In this document: in pieces, positions 1 through 7,940 of the stretch
Layout: every line of letters starts with the position of its first letter
How positions within the stretch are numbered: the stretch's first letter is position 1
Assembly: GCA_020631555.1 (NCBI GenBank)
Contig: JAHDGY010000001.1
Span: 1 to 45,434, forward strand
Source of the DNA: Flavobacteriales bacterium
GTDB taxonomy: Bacteria > Bacteroidota > Bacteroidia > Flavobacteriales_D > Parvicellaceae
Direction of reading: 5' to 3'
Length of the DNA stretch: 45,434 nucleotides
Notes under the pieces: model-generated
Told to the model about the DNA's origin: nothing
The model's input: only the letters and a program-made list of their open reading frames with translations
Database searches by the model: none
Program-made: the position numbers and the translations under genes

Positions 1-36
1 GGTTTTTTAGATATAACAACCTATAACTTATTATAA

Positions 37-310
37 ACAACCGAATTATTGGCATTACGAAGTCTAAAAACAAAGCAATCCAATCAAGTATGGGCTTTGG
101 ATATCACCTACATTCCTATGCCCAAAGGCTACATGTATTTAGTGGCAATTATGGATTTGTATAGTCGATTTATAGTAGGCTGGAGCTTATCCAATACCAT
201 GGAAGCCAATTTACTTCCGCAGAATACGTGCAATATGTCAAGTCTTTGAAAACCACTAAAATTTCTATGGATGGAAAAGGTAGGGCTACCGATAATGCCA
301 ACATCGAAAA
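37..310 (+). pseudogene. IS3-family transposase (OrfB, integrase core) remnant
   Basis: This is a scrap of the DDE integrase core of an IS3-type transposase. The translation reads WALDITYIP (the first catalytic Asp region), then YLVAIMDLYSRFIVGW, which is typical of the family. The frame then breaks near 220. In another frame the text continues with SAEYVQYVKSLK and ISMDGKGRATDN, which normally lie near the third catalytic residue. The stretch carrying the second Asp is therefore deleted. Homology stops near 310, where a terminator hairpin of the neighbouring minus-strand gene begins. A stop codon at 34-36 closes the frame upstream. The gene cannot encode an active enzyme. The exact IS group is not decided. 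Confidence 0.85.
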
Positions 311-338
311 ATGCGAGGCCTCGCAAAAGGCCTCGCAT
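306..338 (-). terminator. Intrinsic terminator of the minus-strand protease gene
   Basis: An 11-bp perfect stem (311-321 with 328-338, arm ATGCGAGGCCT) has a 6-nt loop. On the minus strand it is followed by a T5 run. It lies about 75 bp beyond the stop of the protease pseudogene and marks the edge of the transposase scrap. Confidence 0.8.
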
Positions 339-411
339 TCGAACACTGAAGAAAACTATTCTTCAAAACTAAATCACTAAACTATTGCAGTATCCCACGA
401 AGATGGCTTCC

Positions 412-2689
412 CTATTGTTTTAATATTCTTTCCGAAGCAATTTTTCCTTCCTTAGAAGTCAAGTTCAGTTGGTAAATTCCACTTGGTATGTCGGACAAGT
501 TAATGCGGTTATTGTCGGTCGTAATTGTGGTTGTTTTCAATAAATGTCCTGCCATATTATACAACTCCACTTTTCCTTCGATCTCAGATACCACCTCAAT
601 ACTTCCTGCTGTTGGATTAGGAAAAACCTTTATTTCGGCTAATCGAGGAGAATTGTCCTCCAACAAATCTTCTCTAATAAGCATTGGCACTCCTCATAAT
701 AAGCATTGGCACTCCACAACGTCCGTTCTCATATATCCTGAAATTGCTAAACACTGTTTTACCGGCATTGGCACCGTTGTCGCTCATAAATCTTACTGCC
801 TCTATTTCGCCATTATAATTACGTAAAGAAAATTGACGGCTAAGAGCATTTGAATCTGGCAAACAGAAAAACTTATCATCTTGTTGAGCGTCTGAAAACA
901 GAAATGCCATGTACTCACCACAACCACCATCGTTTTGAATAGTAACTTCAAGAATCGTATTTGCGGTAACAGTATATGGATTTGGCAAGGTCAATTTGAC
1001 ATTCGCGTTATCAACAGACAACCTATTTGGTGAATTCGCATCGGCGGTAAAATCCGCAATATCTAAATTGTTCTGCCCATCAAAGTTTAGGCGACCTGAT
1101 GTAGCTGATTGATGGAAATTAACAAAACTACAGGCTCCCATTGTGTCTGCGCAAGCAACCGCAGTCGAATCTGCCCTTTTGTTTATAGCTGCACGCACAG
1201 CTGCGTGTGCATTCAGCAAACCAGCTCCAAAACGGAATTGATTATTCTGGTCGATGGCCGTGTTAACGATAATTTCTCGAACTTCCCGTTGCGTCAAATC
1301 CGGATTAACAGACAACATCAACGCCGCAACACCGGATACCAACGGAGCGGAAAAAGATATGCCACTTGTTAATCGATACCTCATATTTTCACCATCGTAT
1401 ACATTGGTCCTTTCAAAATTCAAATATCTTAAAGGGATCACAACTCCATCTTCAATACTTTGCAATTCATCTAGGCCTGAAGGGGCCACCAAATCTAACC
1501 CGTTCCCGTGCGTAGACTATGCAATTACACTCCCGTCCTTTGCAATAGCACCTACGGAAATTGTATGCTGGCTACTTGCCAAACCATTGAGAGCTGCCGA
1601 GGAATCATTACCAGAAGAGGTTACCATTACACAACCCCGTCCATTACGCCCCGTTATTGCTGCGTATTCCAAAGACGCAGTTATCGCAGGAGCCAATTGT
1701 ACAGTACCAGGGCTCCAAGACATATTGATAACATCAGCACCCATATCCGCCATTCTTCGGATAGACTCAGATCAGTATTTTGCCACACTAAATCTAAACC
1801 TAATCTTACACCAAACAGCTCGCAGTTGGGCGCAACTCCAGCCATTCCTTCTCCATCGTGGGCAGCCCCAATTATGGCTGCACAACCCAATCCGTGATTA
1901 TGATCATCCTCATAGGGGAGGGCGTCTTGTCGCTCGTTATCTGCAGAAAAACTTAAATCCACACGATGGTTAGGCAACTCAGGATGTACCGGTAAACCTT
2001 TGTCATGTACGGCAACTTTAATATTTCTACATCCTTTAGAAAGTTTCCAGGCTAATTCTGCATTGATTCCAAATTGACTAGAATCCCTTAATTGAAATAG
2101 CTTACCATCTTGATACCAAGGCTCTGCAAGCGCAGAATGAACTTTGAGCTTCTCAATAAAATTAGGCTGCACCCATTTTACTGTTCCTGACTGTAGTAAT
2201 TCGTGAGATATTTTGAACGCTTCGCCAACATCCTTGGTTTTAAAGGTTATCATACCGTAACTTTCTTTCTTACCGCTAACAGGATGCTGAGCAAGAACTT
2301 TGTTAAAATCTGATGTATTAGCACCTGATTTCAACTCCAATACCACAGTATTCGTAGCGTAGAAACATGCTTTATCATTTTCTGGAGTCAACGCAAATGA
2401 AACAAAGTCAATCTCCGGTTTGGTCGGAAATAATTTGCGAATGTCGTTAAGCTGATCTGACCGCAAAGGCTTTCTCAAGTTTTGACTGAGATACAAATCT
2501 TTTCATGCTAGACTGAAACTTTATCCGCACAAGTTCACGATTAACTTCCAATCCAACCCTTTGTCCTTCAATCGTCTGGTAATAGCGATACTCGTGATCA
2601 ATTTCTTGCGAATTTGCCGTCTGAACAGCAACAGTAGGCAGCAACATCATGGTTACGGCCATTGATCTTAAATTTCTAATTATTCTCAT
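412..2689 (-). pseudogene. Subtilisin-like (S8) serine protease with T9SS type-A sorting domain, broken
   Basis: The reconstructed product is a secreted protease. It has a signal peptide (MRIIRNLRSMAVTMMLLP), a propeptide ending near VKWVQPNFIEKL, a peptidase S8 domain, a jelly-roll-like region, and a C-terminal sorting domain starting at VFPNPTAGSIEV and ending IASERILKQ. The catalytic triad is visible: Asp in VAVHDKGLPVHPEL, His in NHGLGCAAIIGA, Ser in GISFSAPLVSGVAALM. Four lesions interrupt it. There is a frameshift near 2452-2460 (AVRS to DQLND), a second near 1767-1775 (before RRMADMGADVINMSWS), an in-frame TAG at 1517-1519 between DGSVIA and STHGNGLDLVAPSG (probably a former Tyr codon), and a 22-bp duplication at 675-715. 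All residues needed for activity are still readable, so decay is recent. It could only be made whole by several corrections. Confidence 0.9.
675..715. repeat. 22-bp tandem duplication inside the protease pseudogene
   Basis: A 19-bp word (TAATAAGCATTGGCACTCC) occurs at 675-693 and 697-715, a period of 22 bp. Because 22 is not a multiple of three, it throws the reading frame. Without one copy the protein would read GVPMLIREDLLEDN straight into the sorting domain. Confidence 0.9.
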
Positions 2690-3304
2690 TTGATAATTTT
2701 TTGGTTTTGAACCGTTTCAACAAACCAACAATTTTTTCACGAGATTTCAGTCGCAGAATTATCTAACGGCGATTAACTAAAAACAAGCAATTATATCTTC
2801 TGAAAGAATGATTCCAAAGATTAATTTTCGAAAACGCAAGTTCACACAAATTCCTCTGTATGCCGCATCAAACGAGTATTCCGTTCCATTTCATTCAAAA
2901 AATCCTCAATACGGCATTCAATCTACCACTAAGACTAAATTCAGTCGTTCCATAGCCATATTAAAAATATGTAAATCTGAATACTAACCAAATACCCTAT
3001 TTGGTTAAATGGTGACGCACTTCAGCCGCCAATACCTTATTCTGATAAAATTGTGAAAACTACCATTCGAAAACCGCCATCAGAAGTGTTCAAATCATAG
3101 TACCGACCCAGATCAAAAACAAGGTATCGGTAAAAATAGCCTGCTCAGAAATGGAAAAAATAGGTTTACCAATCCGTTAGAAAACGGGGTGCTGGGTTAA
3201 TATTCAAGACAAAGGCGCTTACTGTAAAATTGATAATTCAGTTTGAACCAAAATATTGCCTGAATCCCCCCTCAAAACATAGAAATCGAGCACTAAATTT
3301 GAAT
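2690..3304. other. Gap between the two protease remnants
   Basis: There is no convincing gene. The stretch is AT-rich and probably contains the former upstream region of the protease pseudogene. It holds a perfect hairpin at 2985-3007 (separate entry). On the minus strand, about 3042-3143 has a short open stretch (including LGRYYDLNTSDGGFRMVV) that looks like protein-coding debris, but I cannot assign it to a family. Confidence 0.5.
2985..3007. repeat. Perfect 10-bp inverted repeat with CCC loop
   Basis: The arms are TAACCAAATA and TATTTGGTTA, separated by CCC. There is no T run on either side, so an intrinsic terminator is unlikely. An operator, an IS end or a chance palindrome remains possible. 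Confidence 0.5.
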
Positions 3305-4105
3305 TTATAACAGCTTAACTAAACGTTTCGCCCCCCCTTCATTTGAATCGAAACACTATACATTCCCGCACTCAGGTGTTCAATATGAATCCGTTTTTGG
3401 GAATTAGTAACGTCCTCTCGAAGTACAATCTTACCCGATAAATCTTGAATTACTATTTCCAGTGCACGATTACAGGCTAATCGAACCGCTACTTCTTCCA
3501 TTCTGAATTGCATAATCAACACCATCCATAATTGCAGGAACAGGCGAAGACGTGGACCAAGAGCAGTTAATTACATCCGCTCCTCTATCGGCTGCTAAAT
3601 TAAAACCATCGCCAAGATCAGAATACGACAAAAGGCCATCGTAATCGGTGTTACGAATAGCAAACAACTCTACATTTGGAGCCACACCGGCAATGCCCAT
3701 TGTATTATGTGATGCAGCAATAATTCCAGCACAGGCTGTTCCATGGCCTTTGCTAGATTTGGCGGGCAAACCTGTTCCGTTACCGTCCGCGCCAACTCCT
3801 AGATTCTCGTTCAAAGTGGATAAGTCTGGATGCGCATCTACCCCCATATCAAACACACATACTTTTATGGATGAATTTCCTTTGGTAATATCCCAAGCCT
3901 CTGGGACATCAATATTGTTGCTCTGATGCATGTAATACTGTTCCGAATAATAAGAATCATCTGGTGTTTCATGGTATTCGATGTTGGTAATAAAATTCGG
4001 ATGACTCCACTGTACAATTCCCATTTCTTGCAACTTATTACTCAACGCAAGAGCGTCTGCGCAACTTTTTGTCTGAACACGATATACTAAATATAAAATT
4101 TCATC
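3305..4105 (-). pseudogene. Second S8 protease, collapsed to N-terminal half plus sorting domain
   Basis: This is a paralogue of the protease at 412-2689. The end of the propeptide (MGIVQWSHPNFI), the catalytic Asp (CVFDMGVDAHPDL) and the catalytic His (KGHGTACAGII) are present. After DYAIQNGR (near 3500) the frame and the homology jump directly to a T9SS sorting domain (ALEIVIQDLSGKIVLRED). The catalytic Ser region is deleted. The signal peptide and early propeptide are also missing: the open frame begins at 4105 with no good start. The tail is cut short by a G7 run near 3330. With eight Gs the protein would end KRLVKLL, like a normal sorting domain; with seven it ends GGRNV. It is non-functional as written. 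Confidence 0.85.
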
Positions 4106-4129
4106 TCAAATTCGAAGCTAAAAGCTTGT

Positions 4130-4145
4130 GCGAGTTTAAACTCGC
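4130..4145. repeat. 16-bp perfect palindrome
   Basis: GCGAGTTTAAACTCGC is fully self-complementary. It lies between the second protease remnant and the next gene. No T run follows on either strand in the right place, so its role is unclear. Confidence 0.45.
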
Positions 4146-4163
4146 TTAACCAAAAAAAACTCA

Positions 4164-5330
4164 CTATTGAATGGCTTCGAATTGCCAATTTATGAACGGC
4201 AAGCTCCTTCTGCCATTGATATTCCATAAACCAATTTGAACGCCTCTCAAATCTGCTGCTTTATTGACTAATCCAATCTGCACTCCTTTAGCTATGGTTG
4301 CTCTATTGACGATGGAGGCAACACTCAAGCCATTGAATTCATAAGCAAAATTAGATAGTCCAGATAAACTAACGCCCCTAACGGCAATTGCGGTAGAATA
4401 AATTCCGGCAATATTTAATCCTGATATTTCCCTACATCCATTGGACCTGATTAATCCACACGATATTCCCTTAATTTTCGTTTCCGTTTTTTCTTTGACA
4501 TAGCTGCGGTAAAAATTAACGCTGTCTGGAAACCTCCCAATCCAGCTATCTTCAGCAAAGTCAAACCAGTCAACTGGGAAAATCTCCAAACTGACCCCGT
4601 TAATCTGCAACGAGTCCTTTAGTGAATTGTCTTTGTTCTTGAGGTTGATTGCCTTAAATCCAATTGCCAGCCCATTAATCTTTTCAACGCTACAGGGAGT
4701 AAACCATATTCCGTATCCTTTTCGATAGGTGGAGTCTTCTGACGAATAAACAAACCTGTCGGTTTGATACCCATAATAATCGTACACAATGCCGCGATCA
4801 ACATAAACGTGTTTTAGCTCAAACTGGTCTAGAAATGGAATTAATTCGAACTCGGTCGAGTCATCACTATAGACTTGTGCTCGTTCACTGATAATTCGAC
4901 AATTTTCCGATGACTTGTCAAAAACAAACTTGAAGTGCTTCATAAATTGCACGTCGTCGGTTTGAGAAAAATCACCATTAAATCCCAACTCCTTGAGCTG
5001 TGTATAATGTATCCCAATGGTATCAAAACGGTAGCCACCATAGGGATATACCTCCTCATTAATAAATGTTGTAAAGAACAATGAATCGGGCTTCACGTCT
5101 ACCAAACGTCCAAAATAAATATGATTGTTGGATGTCTTGATATGGTAGGCGCAATTGCGCATCAAATAAAAACCACGCTCGTCAAAGGTTGACATATTGT
5201 CTCGCTCGACAATATCCTTTCCCTTTTTATGAATTAAAACAGTCCAACACTTATCCTGTCCCAGAAGCTCCAAACTTATCAGTTGAACTAAAGTAAGAGC
5301 AAGAAAAACAGGCGAATGAAGCAAATTCAT
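4164..5330 (-). CDS. Secreted surface-repeat protein of unknown function
   Basis: This is an exported protein of about 388 residues. I place the start at the ATG at 5330 because it gives a clean signal peptide (MNLLHSPVFLALTLVQLISLELLGQ). An upstream ATG at 5399 adds 23 residues without clear value. The C-terminal third contains short repeated phrases (GLNIAGIYS, GVSLSGLSNFAYEFNGLSVASIVN, GVQIGLVNKAADLRGVQIGLWNINGRRSLPFINW). These are characteristic of Bacteroidota surface-repeat proteins of the LA_2272 type, which probably form a beta-sheet. The N-terminal part is not recognised. No T9SS domain is seen, so outer-membrane or periplasmic location is an inference. It is intact among decayed neighbours. 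Confidence 0.75.
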   Translation of the reverse strand: MNLLHSPVFLALTLVQLISLELLGQDKCWTVLIHKKGKDIVERDNMSTFDERGFYLMRNCAYHIKTSNNHIYFGRLVDVKPDSLFFTTFINEEVYPYGGYRFDTIGIHYTQLKELGFNGDFSQTDDVQFMKHFKFVFDKSSENCRIISERAQVYSDDSTEFELIPFLDQFELKHVYVDRGIVYDYYGYQTDRFVYSSEDSTYRKGYGIWFTPCSVEKINGLAIGFKAINLKNKDNSLKDSLQINGVSLEIFPVDWFDFAEDSWIGRFPDSVNFYRSYVKEKTETKIKGISCGLIRSNGCREISGLNIAGIYSTAIAVRGVSLSGLSNFAYEFNGLSVASIVNRATIAKGVQIGLVNKAADLRGVQIGLWNINGRRSLPFINWQFEAIQ

Positions 5331-5470
5331 GGATTTAGTATTCAATTGGGACTTGCTGAAAAGTAAAGATTTCAACTGTTCAAAAAGCATTTTGAGCAAC
5401 TATTTTCACGTCAACCCCGTAATTAAAACATGATCTTGAACGATTCACCCAATCGCACCAAACTAAGGTT

Positions 5471-6430
5471 TTAATAAATGATTATTCGTTCCCTTGTAAG
5501 ATTACCTTCTGTATTTGAACAATTCAGAATATAGGTTCCCGCATTAAGTTCAGAGCAATTCAACTTTAAATGATTCCTACCTGAATTCAGCTTAGCCCTT
5601 TTTACCACTTTACCCGTCAAGGAAATAACACTAATATCAAAAGTCGTTTCAGTAGAATTTAAACTAAAATTCAAGACCCCATTACTTGGATTTGGGTATA
5701 CAGACAAATTTGCTCTTTTCCCACCGCCATGAATTTCAGAAGTAGAACCAGAATGCAACTTTATATTGTCTAGGTACAACAAACCTTGATTCGAAGAATT
5801 GTGATGTCTGAAATGGATGTATAAACTTTGACCTGAATAATCAGATAAATCTACCGAACGCTGAAATTCGCCACCACCATCGGGCAGGGTTTCGGTAAAA
5901 ATTGGTTGTTCGGATAAATCCAATTCTGCCTTCGTAGAAACATAAACAGAGTAATTCTCATTATGCTTTCAAGATACTCCGGCTTTAATCGTAGATTCTT
6001 TGAGCACGAATTCATTAAGTGTCGAATCGGTACTATTAAGTTTAAAGTGATAGGTTTTTCCATTCGCATCGATCCCAGATCCCACCGTCCAGGACAAAAT
6101 ATTGTTAGAATTGTCAATAACAAAACTCTTGGAACTAGACAATAAATTATCAGGATTAGTTGCTTTAGAAGTGGATATTGCAACATATTTAGTTTTATCT
6201 ACAATGCCTCTTCTCCAAATAGACTTATCTCCATCTAGGTCTTTACGGATCCAATTCGGAGTGAGATAAGCCGTTAATTCATTATCACCAAATCTCTCAT
6301 CCAACAACTGTGCACGGCTTTCCATCATAAATCCGTGAACCACAAAAACACCTAAAACAGGCAGCGATTTGAGTAATGATGATTTAAGAAATTTGCAGGT
6401 ACTACTTAAAGTGATTCTATTCATTTTCAT
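5471..6430 (-). pseudogene. Cleaved-adhesin/choice-of-anchor-J type T9SS protein with one in-frame stop
   Basis: The reading frame runs unbroken from the ATG at 6430 to 5471, apart from one TGA at 5969-5971. The N-terminal part has a signal peptide (ending SRAQ) and a galactose-binding-like region starting LLDERFGDNELTAYLTPNW, as in cleaved-adhesin domains. Before the stop the text is STIKAGVS; after it comes KHNENYSVYVSTKAELD, so the stop replaces what is probably a Trp codon (TGG to TGA). The domain then ends with LLYLDNIKLH, followed by a T9SS type-A sorting domain (VYPNPSNGVLNFSL to LTRERIIIY). TGA is used as a normal stop elsewhere in the window, so recoding is unlikely. It is either a fresh nonsense mutation or a sequencing error. 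Confidence 0.8.
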
Positions 6431-6747
6431 AAAACTGGTCGTTTTAAATTAGTGGGTGTAAATGTACCTGATCGAACCAGACCAGTAACATACTTTATAT
6501 CAAAAAGTAATGAACATCACTACCTAATTTGCTTTTGTTTGTAGTTATCCTAACAATAGGATCTTTCCGATACAGGAAATTCGAACGCAATGTATTATCT
6601 ACTTTTTCCACTCGCGAAATGCTTGGATTTACTTGAAAGAAACCCGAAAATTAAATGAATAAAAATAGAGCTGTGTTACCCAAAAAAACAACAAAAAAGC
6701 CCATGGCACTTGCCATGGGCTTCGATAAATAGATTAATGAAAAGCTA
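6431..6747. other. Gap between two T9SS cargo genes
   Basis: This is AT-rich non-coding sequence with no gene. It contains the terminator of the downstream minus-strand gene (6692-6722) and presumably the promoter of the gene ending at 6430. I could not fix a promoter box. Confidence 0.5.
6692..6722 (-). terminator. Intrinsic terminator of the leucine-rich-repeat gene
   Basis: The arms AAGCCCATGGCA (6697-6708) and TGCCATGGGCTT (6711-6722) pair perfectly. On the minus strand a T6 run follows. It is placed 25 bp beyond the stop at 6748. Confidence 0.85.
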
Positions 6748-7617
6748 TTATAGCTTAACTATTTTCGTGTTACTGATTCTATTATCTCCAGATATTTTTA
6801 AGATATAACTACCTGAAGGAAATTCATCTAAAGAGTGTACCGTTTTTGAGCTATTCAGTGTCTTAAGCAAAGTTCCACTCAAAGAAAACAACTCTAGTTT
6901 ATCCAATTCACTTCTGACAGAATTCGTTATGAAAAATTCAGATTCAAACGGATTCGGATAGATAGAAAAACCAGAAAAGTCATCATTTGAATCCAAATTG
7001 GTTGTTGTCCCACAAGCTAAACTATATTCAGCTTCATCATCTTTTGACCATGTTTCATTAATATTTGACAACTGACTCTCATTTAATTGAATGCAACTTA
7101 GCAAGTTTTTTTCGCAGTAAAGTCCTCGTAAATCCAAATTCTTAGAAACATCCAAGGACGTAATTTTATTACCTACACAATTTAATCCTATCAAATTCAA
7201 ATTATTAGAAACATCCAATGCGGCTATCGAATTTTCATAGCAATCTAACATGACTAACGCAACATTTTTAGACACATCCAATGCGGTTATCAAATTGTCA
7301 TAGCAGTATAACTGATTTAATTTTAAGTTTTTAGATACATCCAAAGTAGTGATAGAATTACTATTACATCTAAGAGTAGTTATGTTAACAAAATGCTCTA
7401 TTCCTTCAAGAGATGAAATATTACTACCCTCTATATTTAAAAAATCCTGAGATTCTGCTTCAGTTTTTTGAATTTCTCCGTCGGAATTTGCATCCACGTC
7501 ATAGTCTAAAAGTGCTTTTTTAAAATTTGTATCCGGAATATTTATGATTTGGGTTTGAGCTGTCGCTGAGCCATAAAAGGTAGCAACGGAAAATGCACAT
7601 AGAATTATTTTTTTCAT
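6748..7617 (-). CDS. Leucine-rich-repeat protein with T9SS type-A sorting domain
   Basis: This is a secreted protein of 289 residues. It has a signal peptide (MKKIILCAFSVATFYGSATAQ), then a region resembling a calcium-binding dockerin-like loop (DYDVDANSDGEIQ). Four consecutive 21-residue repeats follow, of the form I-T-x-L-D-V-S-K-N-x-x-L-x-x-L-x-C-x-x-N-x, roughly residues 92-175. A partial repeat precedes them. The type-A sorting domain begins at IYPNPFESEFFI and ends NTKIVKL. Such repeats usually mediate binding to proteins or surfaces. T9SS export and anchoring is inferred from the C-terminus. The frame is intact and a strong terminator follows, so it is probably expressed. The ligand is unknown. 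Confidence 0.85.
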   Translation of the reverse strand: MKKIILCAFSVATFYGSATAQTQIINIPDTNFKKALLDYDVDANSDGEIQKTEAESQDFLNIEGSNISSLEGIEHFVNITTLRCNSNSITTLDVSKNLKLNQLYCYDNLITALDVSKNVALVMLDCYENSIAALDVSNNLNLIGLNCVGNKITSLDVSKNLDLRGLYCEKNLLSCIQLNESQLSNINETWSKDDEAEYSLACGTTTNLDSNDDFSGFSIYPNPFESEFFITNSVRSELDKLELFSLSGTLLKTLNSSKTVHSLDEFPSGSYILKISGDNRISNTKIVKL

Positions 7618-7940
7618 ACTGTATAAAAATTAGAGGTTAAAAAATTTTGTTTCGAAAAAAACAATAAAATCATTACAATCATCGCAATTAACCGAGGATC
7701 GGTTTTAATTAATAAGCCATTACAACAAACATTTATAGGATCGGCAATTTCGAGGACAACTGGGCAGCCCATATAGTAGGATTCGAGACAATATTTGCAT
7801 GGGACGTGAGTGACGGTAGTAAGAGTATGAGCAACTACGCGTTCAAATAACTGAGTTCATCTGGCAGTTCATAAGTTTTAATAACCCGGTCTTGAAGTCC
7901 AAAAATGGATGGGTATCTTTATCGTCTCCATTTTCATTAC
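7618..7940. other. Divergent intergenic region before dnaE
   Basis: No gene is seen. It separates the minus-strand leucine-rich-repeat gene from dnaE on the plus strand and should contain both promoters. A sequence close to the -7 consensus (ACAATATTTGC, near 7789) is present but is not an exact match. Confidence 0.4.

Noticed and set aside
3042-3143. Short minus-strand open stretch containing LGRYYDLNTSDGGFRMVV as a gene fragment
   Set aside because: It has no start codon, is about 35 codons long, and I cannot match it to a family.
5969-5971. Stop-codon reassignment (TGA read as Trp)
   Set aside because: TGA serves as a normal stop for other genes here (for example the methyltransferase ending at 17660), and Trp is coded by TGG throughout.
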